A stretch of 14,444 bases of DNA from Tepidisphaeraceae bacterium (GTDB lineage: Bacteria > Planctomycetota > Phycisphaerae > Tepidisphaerales > Tepidisphaeraceae), in the NCBI GenBank assembly GCA_025450555.1, contig JANWHF010000214.1, forward strand, positions 1-14,444, given 5' to 3'. How positions within the stretch are numbered: the first letter of the stretch is position 1; every line of letters begins with the position of its first letter. The translations under genes were made by a program, and so were the position numbers. Below are positions 1 through 6,934 of the stretch, one piece after another. Under the pieces are notes generated by a model, which made no database searches, was not told where the DNA came from, and worked only from the letters and a program-made list of their open reading frames with translations.

Positions 1-1851
1 ATCGGACTTTTCGTTTTCAGCTTCACCGACGACTGGTTTGTCCACGGCTGGCAAATCGAAGAATGGGCCTTTGGCCTGACGCGCCGCGACCGCTCTCCCA
101 AGCCGGCCTTCGATGTCGTGCGCCAGCTTTTTGCGAAAGCGCCCCAGGTGACCGATCGGACGCTTCCGCGCGTGAGCGTCGTGATCTGTTCCTACAACGG
201 CGCAAGCACGGTCCAGACTTGCCTGCGCTCGATGCAGCGCATCCGTTACCCCGATTTCGAAGTAATCTTCGTCGATGACGGCAGCACCGACTCAACGCAG
301 GAAATCCTCAAGAAGTTTCCTTCGGTGCGCAACATCCGCCAGAATAACAAGGGGCTGAGTGTTGCACGAAATGTCGGCATGGAAGCAGCAACTGGCGAAA
401 TCGTCATCTATACCGACAGCGACTGCGAAGCCGACGAGGATTGGCTTTATTTCTCGGCACTCGCACTCGTTCGCGGCGGATATGTGGGCATGGGCGGCCC
501 AAATCTCATTCCCGATGAAGGTAGCTGGGTAGCCGACTGCGTTGGGCTTTCGCCCGGCGGGCCGACGCACGTCATGATCGACGACCGGACTGCCGAGCAT
601 GTGCCGGGCTGCAACATGGCCTTCTATAAATGGGCGCTGCAGCAAATCAATGGATTTGATTCTCAATATCGCAAAGCCGGCGACGATGTGGATGTCATTT
701 GGCGCCTTCAGGATTTGGGATATTCGATTGGGTTTGCGCCGGCAGCGCAGGTCTGGCATTATCGCCGCAATACGGTGAAGGCTTATCTCAAGCAGCAGCG
801 GGGCTACGGCGAGGCTGAAGCCCTGCTGAAGTACAAGCACCCGGAGCATTTCAATTCGCTGGGGGCCAGCCATTGGCGCGGCCGCATCTACGGCGGCGAT
901 TTCATGGGCATCCGCATCGGGGGCGATGTCATTTATCACGGCGTGTTTGGCACCGGACTTTTCCAGACCATTTACCGCCGACCGGCTTCGCTGCTGGTGA
1001 TGATGCTGATGAGCATCGAATGGCATCTTTTGGCGATCTTCGTGGCGGTGCTGGGATTTGCCTTTAATCCGCTGCTGTGGGTGGCGCTGATCATGGCGCT
1101 GACGCCGATCGCTCTGGGCATCGTGGCGGCCATTCAGGCGCCGCGTCCTCGGCACGCACATTGGCTTTCGCGCCCGCTGATTGCCTACCTGCATTATCGC
1201 CAGCCGATCACGCGCGGCTGGGCGCGCTATTCGGTGCGCCTGAAAAACAAGGTGATGGTCATGCGGAAGGAAGCGCGCGGCTACTCTCGACAGCGGCTGC
1301 CTTTCGATCCGCATGATGGCAACACCCTCCGCTACTGGAGCAAGGAAAAACAGAACGAGCGATTCAAGTTGCTGGCAGAGATCACCCGCGAGGCCCGCGC
1401 GGCCGGCTGGCGCATGCGCTCCGACAGCGGCTGGAATCGATGGGACCTGGAAATCTACGGCAGCCGATACGTGAACCTGCAACTCAGCACCGCCACCGAA
1501 GAACATCACGGCAGCGGCGTGCTGACCCGAGTGCGCGTTCGCGCCCGCATGAGCAACTTCTGCAAAAGTCTATTGGCGGCCAGTCTGTTATTGGCCGGGC
1601 TCCTGCTGCTGCATTTGTGGCCCTTCAGTCGAACGGCGCTGCTGATTCCACTGGCCTGGTGGTCGATGTTCGTGGTCAATCGCTGGCGGGTATCGATGCC
1701 GGTGCTTGGGCTCATTGATGAAGTGGCGGAGCGATCGGGGTATTGGCCGGTCTATCCGAAAAAGCAGCGGAAACAGGAATCGCAGTCCGTTAAGAACAAA
1801 GGGCCTGTCCGCGATGCAGGATTGGATGCCCCTGAACCTTCCGTCGCCTGA
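1..1851 (+). CDS. Glycosidase-like tail fused to membrane family 2 glycosyltransferase (5' partial)
   Basis: The frame is open from base 1, so the gene begins upstream; the GTG at 118 is internal. Visible residues 1-43 (GLFVFSFTDDW, IEEWAFGLTRRDRSPKPAFDVV) resemble the last strand and helix of a TIM-barrel glycosidase of the GH2-like kind. A GT-A domain follows from about residue 58: RVSVVICSYNG, VDDGSTD, the metal-binding DSD at about 139-141, GCNMAFY, GDDVDVIWRL, and QQRGYGEAE in the place of the usual QxxRW acceptor motif. Membrane segments lie near 330-350 and 355-378. A soluble stretch of about 130 residues follows, then two more hydrophobic segments near 521-541 and 545-562 and a basic tail. 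Inferred role: processive or single-sugar transfer at the inner membrane during exopolysaccharide or glycolipid synthesis. The ABC exporter gene 24 bases downstream supports this. The GT2 call is firm; the hydrolase part is a fragment and less sure. Confidence 0.85.
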   Translation: MGLFVFSFTDDWFVHGWQIEEWAFGLTRRDRSPKPAFDVVRQLFAKAPQVTDRTLPRVSVVICSYNGASTVQTCLRSMQRIRYPDFEVIFVDDGSTDSTQEILKKFPSVRNIRQNNKGLSVARNVGMEAATGEIVIYTDSDCEADEDWLYFSALALVRGGYVGMGGPNLIPDEGSWVADCVGLSPGGPTHVMIDDRTAEHVPGCNMAFYKWALQQINGFDSQYRKAGDDVDVIWRLQDLGYSIGFAPAAQVWHYRRNTVKAYLKQQRGYGEAEALLKYKHPEHFNSLGASHWRGRIYGGDFMGIRIGGDVIYHGVFGTGLFQTIYRRPASLLVMMLMSIEWHLLAIFVAVLGFAFNPLLWVALIMALTPIALGIVAAIQAPRPRHAHWLSRPLIAYLHYRQPITRGWARYSVRLKNKVMVMRKEARGYSRQRLPFDPHDGNTLRYWSKEKQNERFKLLAEITREARAAGWRMRSDSGWNRWDLEIYGSRYVNLQLSTATEEHHGSGVLTRVRVRARMSNFCKSLLAASLLLAGLLLLHLWPFSRTALLIPLAWWSMFVVNRWRVSMPVLGLIDEVAERSGYWPVYPKKQRKQESQSVKNKGPVRDAGLDAPEPSVA

Positions 1852-1858
1852 TACAATT
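1849..1858 (+). promoter_or_regulatory. Possible extended -10 promoter before the ABC gene
   Basis: TGATACAAT overlaps the stop codon of the glycosyltransferase gene and matches an extended -10 (TGnTACAAT), about 17 bases ahead of the ABC start codon. No good -35 hexamer is visible. The ABC gene also lacks a clear Shine-Dalgarno sequence. Read-through from the upstream gene is the simpler source of transcription. Confidence 0.25.
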
Positions 1859-1875
1859 ATCTCAATCGAATCACA

Positions 1876-3699
1876 ATGACGCTTGCTCGCGCCTACGCTC
1901 GTGCCGCCGGTTATTTTCGCGATGACCTGGGGAAGGTCATTTTCTCGACGATTCTGATCGGTGTGACCACCCTCGCAAGTCTGGCGCAGCCATTTCCACT
2001 GGCGATCCTCGTTGACTCGGTTTTGCAGAAAAAGGCGCGTGTGCCGTGGACGCACCGGCTGTTTCTTCATTTTGCGCCGAGCGGCACCATTGGCCAGATC
2101 GTGCTGCTGGCGGCGATCACGCTGCTGCTGCGATTGATGCAGGAACTGATTGGCCTGTGGCAGGGCTACTACAAAATCATCATCGGCTTTAACGGGCTGC
2201 TGCGCGTGCGCAGCGATCTGTATCGCAAGCTTCAGGAACTGAGCCTGGGGTATCACCGCTCGCACGCGCAGGGCGATGCCATCTATCGCGTCACCTATGA
2301 CACGTATGGCGTGCTCAATGCCTTCAACATCCTTCAGACGATTTTTGTCAACGCAATTATCCTGGTCTGCATGTGCGCCATCATGCTGGCGATGAACTGG
2401 AAGCTGGGCCTGATCGCAATGGGCGTGATGCCGGTGTTGTTTGTCACAATTAAGTATTACGGAAAAGTCCTCACCACGACCGCCCTTCGAGCGGCGCAGC
2501 TCGATACGGACATGACTTCCATCGTGCAGCGGAGTGTGTCGGCCATCAGCCTGGTGCAGGCCTTCGGACGGGAGAAGGATGAATATGACCGCTTCAACCA
2601 TTCGGTCAGCATCAGTAATCGCGCCTGGGTGAAGATGCACCTCCAATCGCTCGTCTATTGGCTGGCGATTGGCAGCGCCTTTGGGCTGGGCGTGGCTTTG
2701 ATCGTCGGCGCCGGCGGATACCAGGCCTGGAAACATCCTTCGACTTTCACCGTCGGCGAGCTTTGGGTCTTCGTGCAATACACGCTGGTCAATCTGTATG
2801 ACCCGCTCTACAAACTCAGCGGCAGCGGCGCCGAGATGCGCAAATATCTGGCCGGCATGCTGCGCGTTTTTGAAGTGCTCGATACGCCAGTCGAAATTAA
2901 GGATTTGCCGGATGCGAAATTGATCGAGGTGCGCCCGCGAACGTTGACGCTCAGCGATGTAAGCTTTGCGTATGCCAACGGCGCGCCGGTTTTGCGGGAT
3001 GTGAGCGTGACGATTGAGCCGGGGCAGATGGTGGCATTTGTTGGTCCCAGCGGCGTGGGCAAATCGAGCTTATTGAGTTTGCTCCCGCGCTTTTACGATC
3101 CAACGAGCGGGCAAATCCGACTTGATGAAGATGATATCCGTCACGTGCGACTGCGCGATCTGAGAAAGCATGTTGCCCTCGTGCTGCAGGATGCGGCGCT
3201 GCTGCCGACGTCGATCCGCGAAAACATCGCTTATGGCCGGCCGGACATCGGCGAGCGCGAGCTTCGAGAAGCCGCGGAGCTTTCAGGTGCGGCTGAATTC
3301 ATCGATGCGATGCCGGACAAATATGAATCTGTCCTGACTGAAGGCGCGCAGAATCTCTCCGGCGGGCAACGCCAGCGTCTGGCAATCGCGCGGGCTCTTG
3401 CGACCGAAGCACCGATCCTCGTCCTTGATGAGCCGACCAGTGCCCTCGATCCGCAAAACGAGCAGATGATCACCGAAACCCTTCGCGGCCTGAAGCGCAA
3501 GCGCACGATGATCCTGGTGAGCCATCGGCTCAGCACCGTGTCCGACTGCGACTGGATTTATGTGATGGAAGGCGGCCGAATCGTCGAGCAGGGAACGCAC
3601 GATGCCCTGGTCGCGCAGGGCGGCGCTTATTTCCGCATGGCCCGCCACCAGTTCAAATTGGCTGATCAACCTGCGGAACCTGTCGCGAGCAAAGCGTAG
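1876..3699 (+). CDS. ABC exporter half-transporter (TMD-NBD fusion), MsbA/lipid A type
   Basis: This 607-aa protein has the usual length for an exporter half-transporter that works as a dimer in the inner membrane. Residues 20-310 hold the six-helix ABC transmembrane domain; clear hydrophobic stretches lie near 22-47, 75-95, 153-172, 176-194 and 262-281. The nucleotide-binding domain spans about 355-590: Walker A GPSGVGKSS (390-398), Q-loop glutamine in VLQDAALL (about 438), signature LSGGQ (494-498), Walker B ILVLDEP (514-520) with catalytic Glu, D-loop SALD, and H-loop His550. All ATPase residues are intact. It follows the membrane glycosyltransferase by 24 bases on the same strand, so the cargo is probably a glycolipid, lipid-linked sugar or polysaccharide; the substrate cannot be read from sequence. 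Its TAG stop directly abuts the stop of apt on the other strand. Confidence 0.92.
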   Translation: MTLARAYARAAGYFRDDLGKVIFSTILIGVTTLASLAQPFPLAILVDSVLQKKARVPWTHRLFLHFAPSGTIGQIVLLAAITLLLRLMQELIGLWQGYYKIIIGFNGLLRVRSDLYRKLQELSLGYHRSHAQGDAIYRVTYDTYGVLNAFNILQTIFVNAIILVCMCAIMLAMNWKLGLIAMGVMPVLFVTIKYYGKVLTTTALRAAQLDTDMTSIVQRSVSAISLVQAFGREKDEYDRFNHSVSISNRAWVKMHLQSLVYWLAIGSAFGLGVALIVGAGGYQAWKHPSTFTVGELWVFVQYTLVNLYDPLYKLSGSGAEMRKYLAGMLRVFEVLDTPVEIKDLPDAKLIEVRPRTLTLSDVSFAYANGAPVLRDVSVTIEPGQMVAFVGPSGVGKSSLLSLLPRFYDPTSGQIRLDEDDIRHVRLRDLRKHVALVLQDAALLPTSIRENIAYGRPDIGERELREAAELSGAAEFIDAMPDKYESVLTEGAQNLSGGQRQRLAIARALATEAPILVLDEPTSALDPQNEQMITETLRGLKRKRTMILVSHRLSTVSDCDWIYVMEGGRIVEQGTHDALVAQGGAYFRMARHQFKLADQPAEPVASKA

Positions 3700-4230
3700 T
3701 CATTCGTAACGAAGCACCGAATGGACGGGCGTCGGCGCAAGCCTGTCGCGCCCTTTGAGCGACGCCAGCTCGATCAGTACCGCGATGCCCGCTAACTCCC
3801 CGCCTAGCTTTTGAACCATCTGGCAGCAGGCCTTCATCGTGCCACCGGTCGCCAGCAGATCATCGACGACCAGCACGCGCTGCCCTTTGACGATCGCGTC
3901 GGCATGCATCTCAAGCGAATCAGTCCCATACTCCAATTCGTAGCTCTGGCTGATGCGCTGGTGAGGCAGCTTGCCGGGCTTGCGCACGATGATGAACCCC
4001 GCCGACAGACAGCAGGCGACCGCGGTGCCGAAGATGAATCCCCTGCTTTCCGCGCCGACAACCAGATCGATGCGCTTCCCGCGAAATGGATTGGCCAGCA
4101 ATTCCACGCTCAGCGCCAATCCCGAAGCGTCCGACAGCAGCGGAGTGATGTCCCGAAACAAAATCCCCGGTTTAGGAAAATCAGGAATATCGCGGATCAG
4201 TCGCTTGAGGCGTTGTTCGCTGTCGAGCAT
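3700..4230 (-). CDS. apt: Adenine phosphoribosyltransferase
   Basis: Joins adenine to PRPP to give AMP and pyrophosphate in cytosolic purine salvage. The 176-aa length matches the family. Diagnostic segments are IPDFPKPGILFRDITPLL near the N-terminus (15-32), the VVGAESRGFIFG loop (57-68), RKPGKLPH in the flexible catalytic loop (83-90), and the PRPP-binding motif VLVVDDLLATGGTMKA (119-134) with its two acidic residues. The ATG at 4230 gives the expected N-terminus, but no Shine-Dalgarno precedes it and a promoter ends 7 bases upstream, so translation is probably leaderless. It converges on the ABC gene with zero spacing and is not part of the fatty-acid cluster's transcript. Confidence 0.96.
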   Translation of the reverse strand: MLDSEQRLKRLIRDIPDFPKPGILFRDITPLLSDASGLALSVELLANPFRGKRIDLVVGAESRGFIFGTAVACCLSAGFIIVRKPGKLPHQRISQSYELEYGTDSLEMHADAIVKGQRVLVVDDLLATGGTMKACCQMVQKLGGELAGIAVLIELASLKGRDRLAPTPVHSVLRYE

Positions 4231-4237
4231 GAAGCGG

Positions 4238-4266
4238 AGAATAAAGGTTGAATGTGTAATCGTAAA
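4238..4266 (-). promoter_or_regulatory. Candidate apt promoter, leaderless
   Basis: On the minus strand TTTACG (4266-4261) is followed by a 17-base spacer and TATTCT (4243-4238). Each box matches 4 of 6 bases of the sigma70 consensus. Only 7 bases separate the -10 box from the apt ATG, which would put the first transcribed base at or next to the A of ATG. This agrees with the missing ribosome-binding site. Confidence 0.45.
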
Positions 4267-4318
4267 GCGATCGTTAACCGTTTACTGCCGACGCGCAGCG
4301 GCGTCCTGATTCTTTAGC

Positions 4319-4335
4319 CGCCCCTTTGTGGGGCG
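4319..4335. repeat. Small inverted repeat
   Basis: CGCCCC and GGGGCG form a perfect 6-bp stem around a 5-base loop. There is no T-run on either side, so it does not look like an intrinsic terminator. It lies upstream of the apt promoter, in the 248-base gap between apt and fabF. Apart from this, the apt promoter and the fabF terminator, that gap shows only a weak GC-rich hairpin near 4412-4438. Confidence 0.4.
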
Positions 4336-4451
4336 CGTCCAGCCGTGCTGAAGCTCTCGCACCATAAAAGGACGAGCAGCCTTCCAAATATAATTACAAA
4401 TCTGGTCCTGCGCGGGGAGTGGATCGGCCGCGCCCCGCAGGCTGGGCGGCT

Positions 4452-4481
4452 AAAAAGGCGAGGGGGCGCTGTCGCGCCTTA
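4452..4481 (-). terminator. Intrinsic terminator of fabF
   Basis: On the minus strand AAGGCG (4480-4475) pairs with CGCCTT (4460-4455) across a 14-base loop, and a run of five T follows (4456-4452). The stem overlaps the fabF stop codon. This is the expected end of the fab cluster transcript. Confidence 0.65.
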
Positions 4482-5723
4482 GCTCGGCTTTCGGAGCAGC
4501 AGCACGGCGTTATGTCCGCCGAAACCGAAGCTGTTGCTCATGGCGATATTGATCTTGCGATCTTTGGCCTTGAGGGGCGTGTAATCGAGGTCGCACTCGG
4601 GGTCCTGCTCGACGAGATTGATCGTCGGCGGGATCAGGTTGCGATGAACCGCCAGGCTGCCGATGACGGCTTCGACGCCGCCGCTGGCACCAAGCAGATG
4701 GCCAAGCTGGCTCTTGGTGGAGCTGATGGAAACCTTGCGGGCATGGTCGCCGAAGGTGGCTTTGATGGCCTTCGTCTCGGCCAGGTCGCCCAGGGGGGTG
4801 CTGGTGCCGTGGGCGTTGATGTAATCCACTTGATCGCCCGAGATACTCGCGTCTTTGAGGGCCAGCCGCATGGCCAGACTCGCGCCTTTGCCTTCGGGCT
4901 CGGGGGCCGTGATGTGACAACCGTCACCGCTCGTTCCATAACCGATCAGCTCGGCAAAGATTCGTGCCCCGCGCCGCTTGGCATGCTCATATTCTTCCAA
5001 GACGACGACGCCCGCGCCTTCGGCCATGACAAATCCATCGCGGCCGACCTCCCAGGGCCGGCTGGCGTGGATCGGGTCATCATTGCGCGTCGATAAGCCG
5101 CGGGTGGCACAGAAGCTGGCCAAACCCAGCTCGCACAGCGCGGCTTCGGAGCCGCCGGCGAGCATCACATCGGCCATCTCACACTGAATCATTCGCCCTG
5201 CGTCGCCGATCGCATTCGAGCCGGTCGCGCAGGCGGTGGAGACGGAGGTATTGGGGCCGTTGATATGGAAGAAGATCGAGACGTTGCCGCTGCCGGCGTT
5301 GGGCATCAGCCGCGGAACTGTGAACGGGCTGACCCGGCTTACGCCTCGGCTGATGAGAATCTTGTTCTGCTCTTCGATGGTTTCGATGCCGCCGATGCCG
5401 GTGCCGATCAATACGCCGCAGCGGGTCGGATCTTCCCTGGCAAAGTCGAGGCTGGCATCTTTAACGGCCGAGATGGATGCGGCCAGGGCGAATTGGGCGA
5501 AGCGGTCGATGCGCTTGGCTTCGCGGACGTCTACGCCGTATTTGGAAATATCAAACCCGATGCATTCCCCGCCGATGCGAACCGGATATTTGCTGGCATC
5601 CCAGCGGCGGATGGGGGTGATTCCACTTTCGCCGGCGCAGAGCTTGTCCCACATGCCATCGTAGGTTTCACCCAACGAAGTCACGACGCCCAACCCGGTA
5701 ACGACAACTCGACGCCTGGCCAT
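4479..5723 (-). CDS. fabF: 3-oxoacyl-ACP synthase II (beta-ketoacyl-ACP synthase)
   Basis: Condenses malonyl-ACP with acyl-ACP to lengthen the chain by two carbons in type II fatty acid synthesis. The 414-aa protein has the thiolase fold and a complete triad: nucleophile Cys165 in VSTACATGSNAIG, His305 in NAHGTSTPLGD and His342 in KSQLGHLLGASGG, with Lys337. The C-terminal NSFGFGGHNAVLLL segment carries the glycine-rich gating loop. The start MARRRVVVTGLGVVTSLG is the family's usual N-terminus, and AGGGA lies 4 bases before the ATG. It is the last gene of the cluster, 63 bases after acpP, and ends in a terminator hairpin. FabF is preferred over FabB because it sits next to acpP and has the FabF-type length and N-terminus. 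Confidence 0.97.
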   Translation of the reverse strand: MARRRVVVTGLGVVTSLGETYDGMWDKLCAGESGITPIRRWDASKYPVRIGGECIGFDISKYGVDVREAKRIDRFAQFALAASISAVKDASLDFAREDPTRCGVLIGTGIGGIETIEEQNKILISRGVSRVSPFTVPRLMPNAGSGNVSIFFHINGPNTSVSTACATGSNAIGDAGRMIQCEMADVMLAGGSEAALCELGLASFCATRGLSTRNDDPIHASRPWEVGRDGFVMAEGAGVVVLEEYEHAKRRGARIFAELIGYGTSGDGCHITAPEPEGKGASLAMRLALKDASISGDQVDYINAHGTSTPLGDLAETKAIKATFGDHARKVSISSTKSQLGHLLGASGGVEAVIGSLAVHRNLIPPTINLVEQDPECDLDYTPLKAKDRKINIAMSNSFGFGGHNAVLLLRKPS

Positions 5724-5786
5724 GAAATCCCTGGCGAGAAAAAGGAAGCTGCGCCTGGAGCACCGCGACGCACCATCGATACGAGA

Positions 5787-6026
5787 CTACTTGTTCGAAT
5801 GTTCCTTGATATAGTCGATGGCCTGGCCGACCGTCTGGATCTTCTCCGCTTCCTCGTCGGGAATGGAAAGCTCGAATTCGTCCTCGAATTCCATGACCAG
5901 TTCGACGGTGTCGAGCGAGTCGGCGTTCAGGTCGTTGATGAAGTGGGTTTCGCGGGTGATTTCGCTCTTATCCACACCCATCTGCTCGCTGACAATCTCA
6001 ATCACCTTCTGCTCGATGTCTTCCAT
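5787..6026 (-). CDS. acpP: Acyl carrier protein
   Basis: A 79-aa acidic, helical carrier protein. Ser37 in DLNADSLDTVELVMEFEDEF is the site where 4'-phosphopantetheine is attached; the DSL motif and acidic helix II that partner enzymes bind are intact. The ATG is preceded by AGGTGG with 8 bases between, a good Shine-Dalgarno. It has its own likely promoter just after the fabG terminator. This fits the need for much more ACP than enzyme, and fabF is probably expressed from the same transcript. Confidence 0.98.
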   Translation of the reverse strand: MEDIEQKVIEIVSEQMGVDKSEITRETHFINDLNADSLDTVELVMEFEDEFELSIPDEEAEKIQTVGQAIDYIKEHSNK

Positions 6027-6066
6027 GTCTGATCCACCTACCCTGCTTTTGGTTTAAGGCCGCTCC

Positions 6067-6080
6067 GGGCCACGCGGCCC
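6067..6080 (-). ncRNA. Hairpin in the acpP leader
   Basis: GGGCC and GGCCC form a perfect 5-bp stem with a 4-base loop in the untranslated leader of about 60 bases between the proposed acpP start site and its ribosome-binding site. There is no T-run in the transcribed direction. It could stabilise the abundant acpP message; the role is a guess. Confidence 0.3.
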
Positions 6081-6092
6081 AAAAGTGCGGAA

Positions 6093-6120
6093 ACTATAGC
6101 GGTCATCCCTTGTTTTGCAA
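6093..6120 (-). promoter_or_regulatory. Candidate acpP promoter
   Basis: On the minus strand TTGCAA (6120-6115) is followed by a 16-base spacer and TATAGT (6098-6093). The -10 matches the consensus at 5 of 6 bases and the -35 at 4 of 6. It lies directly after the fabG terminator palindrome and about 65 bases ahead of the acpP start codon, a sensible place for a dedicated acpP-fabF promoter. Confidence 0.55.
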
Positions 6121-6121
6121 A

Positions 6122-6137
6122 CGGCCCCTTGGGGCCG
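6122..6137 (-). terminator. Palindrome after fabG, probable weak terminator
   Basis: CGGCCCC and GGGGCCG form a 7-bp arm palindrome (6 bp with a real loop) that starts 11 bases after the fabG stop codon. On the minus strand it is followed by TTTGCAAAAC, a poor T-tract. Partial termination or attenuation is likelier than complete termination. Confidence 0.45.
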
Positions 6138-6148
6138 CTGAACTTCAG

Positions 6149-6886
6149 TTACATCACCATTCCACCATCCACGCAAATCACCTGCCCGGTGATGTATGAG
6201 GCTTCGGGGCTGGCCAGGAACGCGACGGCTGAGGCAATTTCCCCGGGCTCGCCAAATCGGCGAAGCGGGATGTTGGCCTTGACCGTCTCTTTGATCTTAT
6301 CGTTGAGCACGTCGGTCATGTCGGTCATGATGAAACCGGGCGCAATCACGTTGCAGGTGATGCCCTTACCGGCCAGTTCCCGGGCCACCGTCTTGGAAAG
6401 CCCGATCAAACCGGCCTTGCTGGCCGCATAGTTAGCCTGCCCTGCATTGCCTGCGACACCCGCGACGCTGCTGATATTGATGATTCGCCCGGTCTTGGAG
6501 CGCATCAGCATCCGGCCGGCGGATCGAATCGCCACAAATGCGCTCTTGAGATTCGTATCGATTACGATGTCAAAATCCTCATCATCCATGCGCAGAAACA
6601 GGCCATCGCGCGTGATGCCAGCATTATTGACCAGCACATCCAGCCGGCCATGCTTGTCGCCGACCTGCTCGACCGCCGCGGCCCAGGCTTTGGCGTCGGC
6701 AAGGTCAGCAACCAGCGGCTCGGCCGAGCCTTCCTTGCTCTTGATCTCGTCGCAGACCTGCTGGAGCTTGTCGAGGCTGCGCGCGACGGCAATAACGTGC
6801 ATCCCGTCGGCGGCCAGACGCTTGGTGATTGCCGCGCCAATTCCCCGCGACCCACCCGTCACCAGCGCCACGCGTTTTTCAGTCAT
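6149..6886 (-). CDS. fabG: 3-oxoacyl-ACP reductase
   Basis: Reduces 3-oxoacyl-ACP to 3-hydroxyacyl-ACP with NADPH. Classical short-chain dehydrogenase fold, 245 aa as expected. Cofactor motif TGGSRGIG (10-17), NNAG (87-90), catalytic Asn112, Ser140, Tyr153 and Lys157 (YAASK). The C-terminus GQVICVDGGMVM is typical of FabG. The frame is open to a TTG at 6931, but the ATG at 6886 is chosen because MTEKRVALVTGG is the normal N-terminus and GGAG lies 6 bases before it. It follows fabD by 48 bases. Confidence 0.96.
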   Translation of the reverse strand: MTEKRVALVTGGSRGIGAAITKRLAADGMHVIAVARSLDKLQQVCDEIKSKEGSAEPLVADLADAKAWAAAVEQVGDKHGRLDVLVNNAGITRDGLFLRMDDEDFDIVIDTNLKSAFVAIRSAGRMLMRSKTGRIINISSVAGVAGNAGQANYAASKAGLIGLSKTVARELAGKGITCNVIAPGFIMTDMTDVLNDKIKETVKANIPLRRFGEPGEIASAVAFLASPEASYITGQVICVDGGMVM

Positions 6887-6934
6887 TGCCAACTCCGTTC
6901 TCGTCTGTCGCCCCAGATCCGCAAAGGTCAAATG

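Noticed and set aside
118..120. GTG as the start of the glycosyltransferase gene
   Set aside because: The frame is open to base 1 and the upstream codons read as a glycosidase-type C-terminus, so this GTG is internal.
292..1509. Long minus-strand open frame opposite the glycosyltransferase
   Set aside because: It is a shadow of a well-supported gene in GC-rich DNA; its His/Arg-rich translation shows no family features.
1588..2778. Long minus-strand open frame across the glycosyltransferase-ABC junction
   Set aside because: It runs antisense through two recognised genes and its translation has no recognisable domain.
5265..6032. Plus-strand open frame opposite fabF and acpP
   Set aside because: Antisense shadow of two certain genes, covering their intergenic gap by chance.
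6887..6931. TTG start for fabG with 15 extra residues
   Set aside because: The ATG at 6886 has a good Shine-Dalgarno and gives the normal FabG N-terminus and length.
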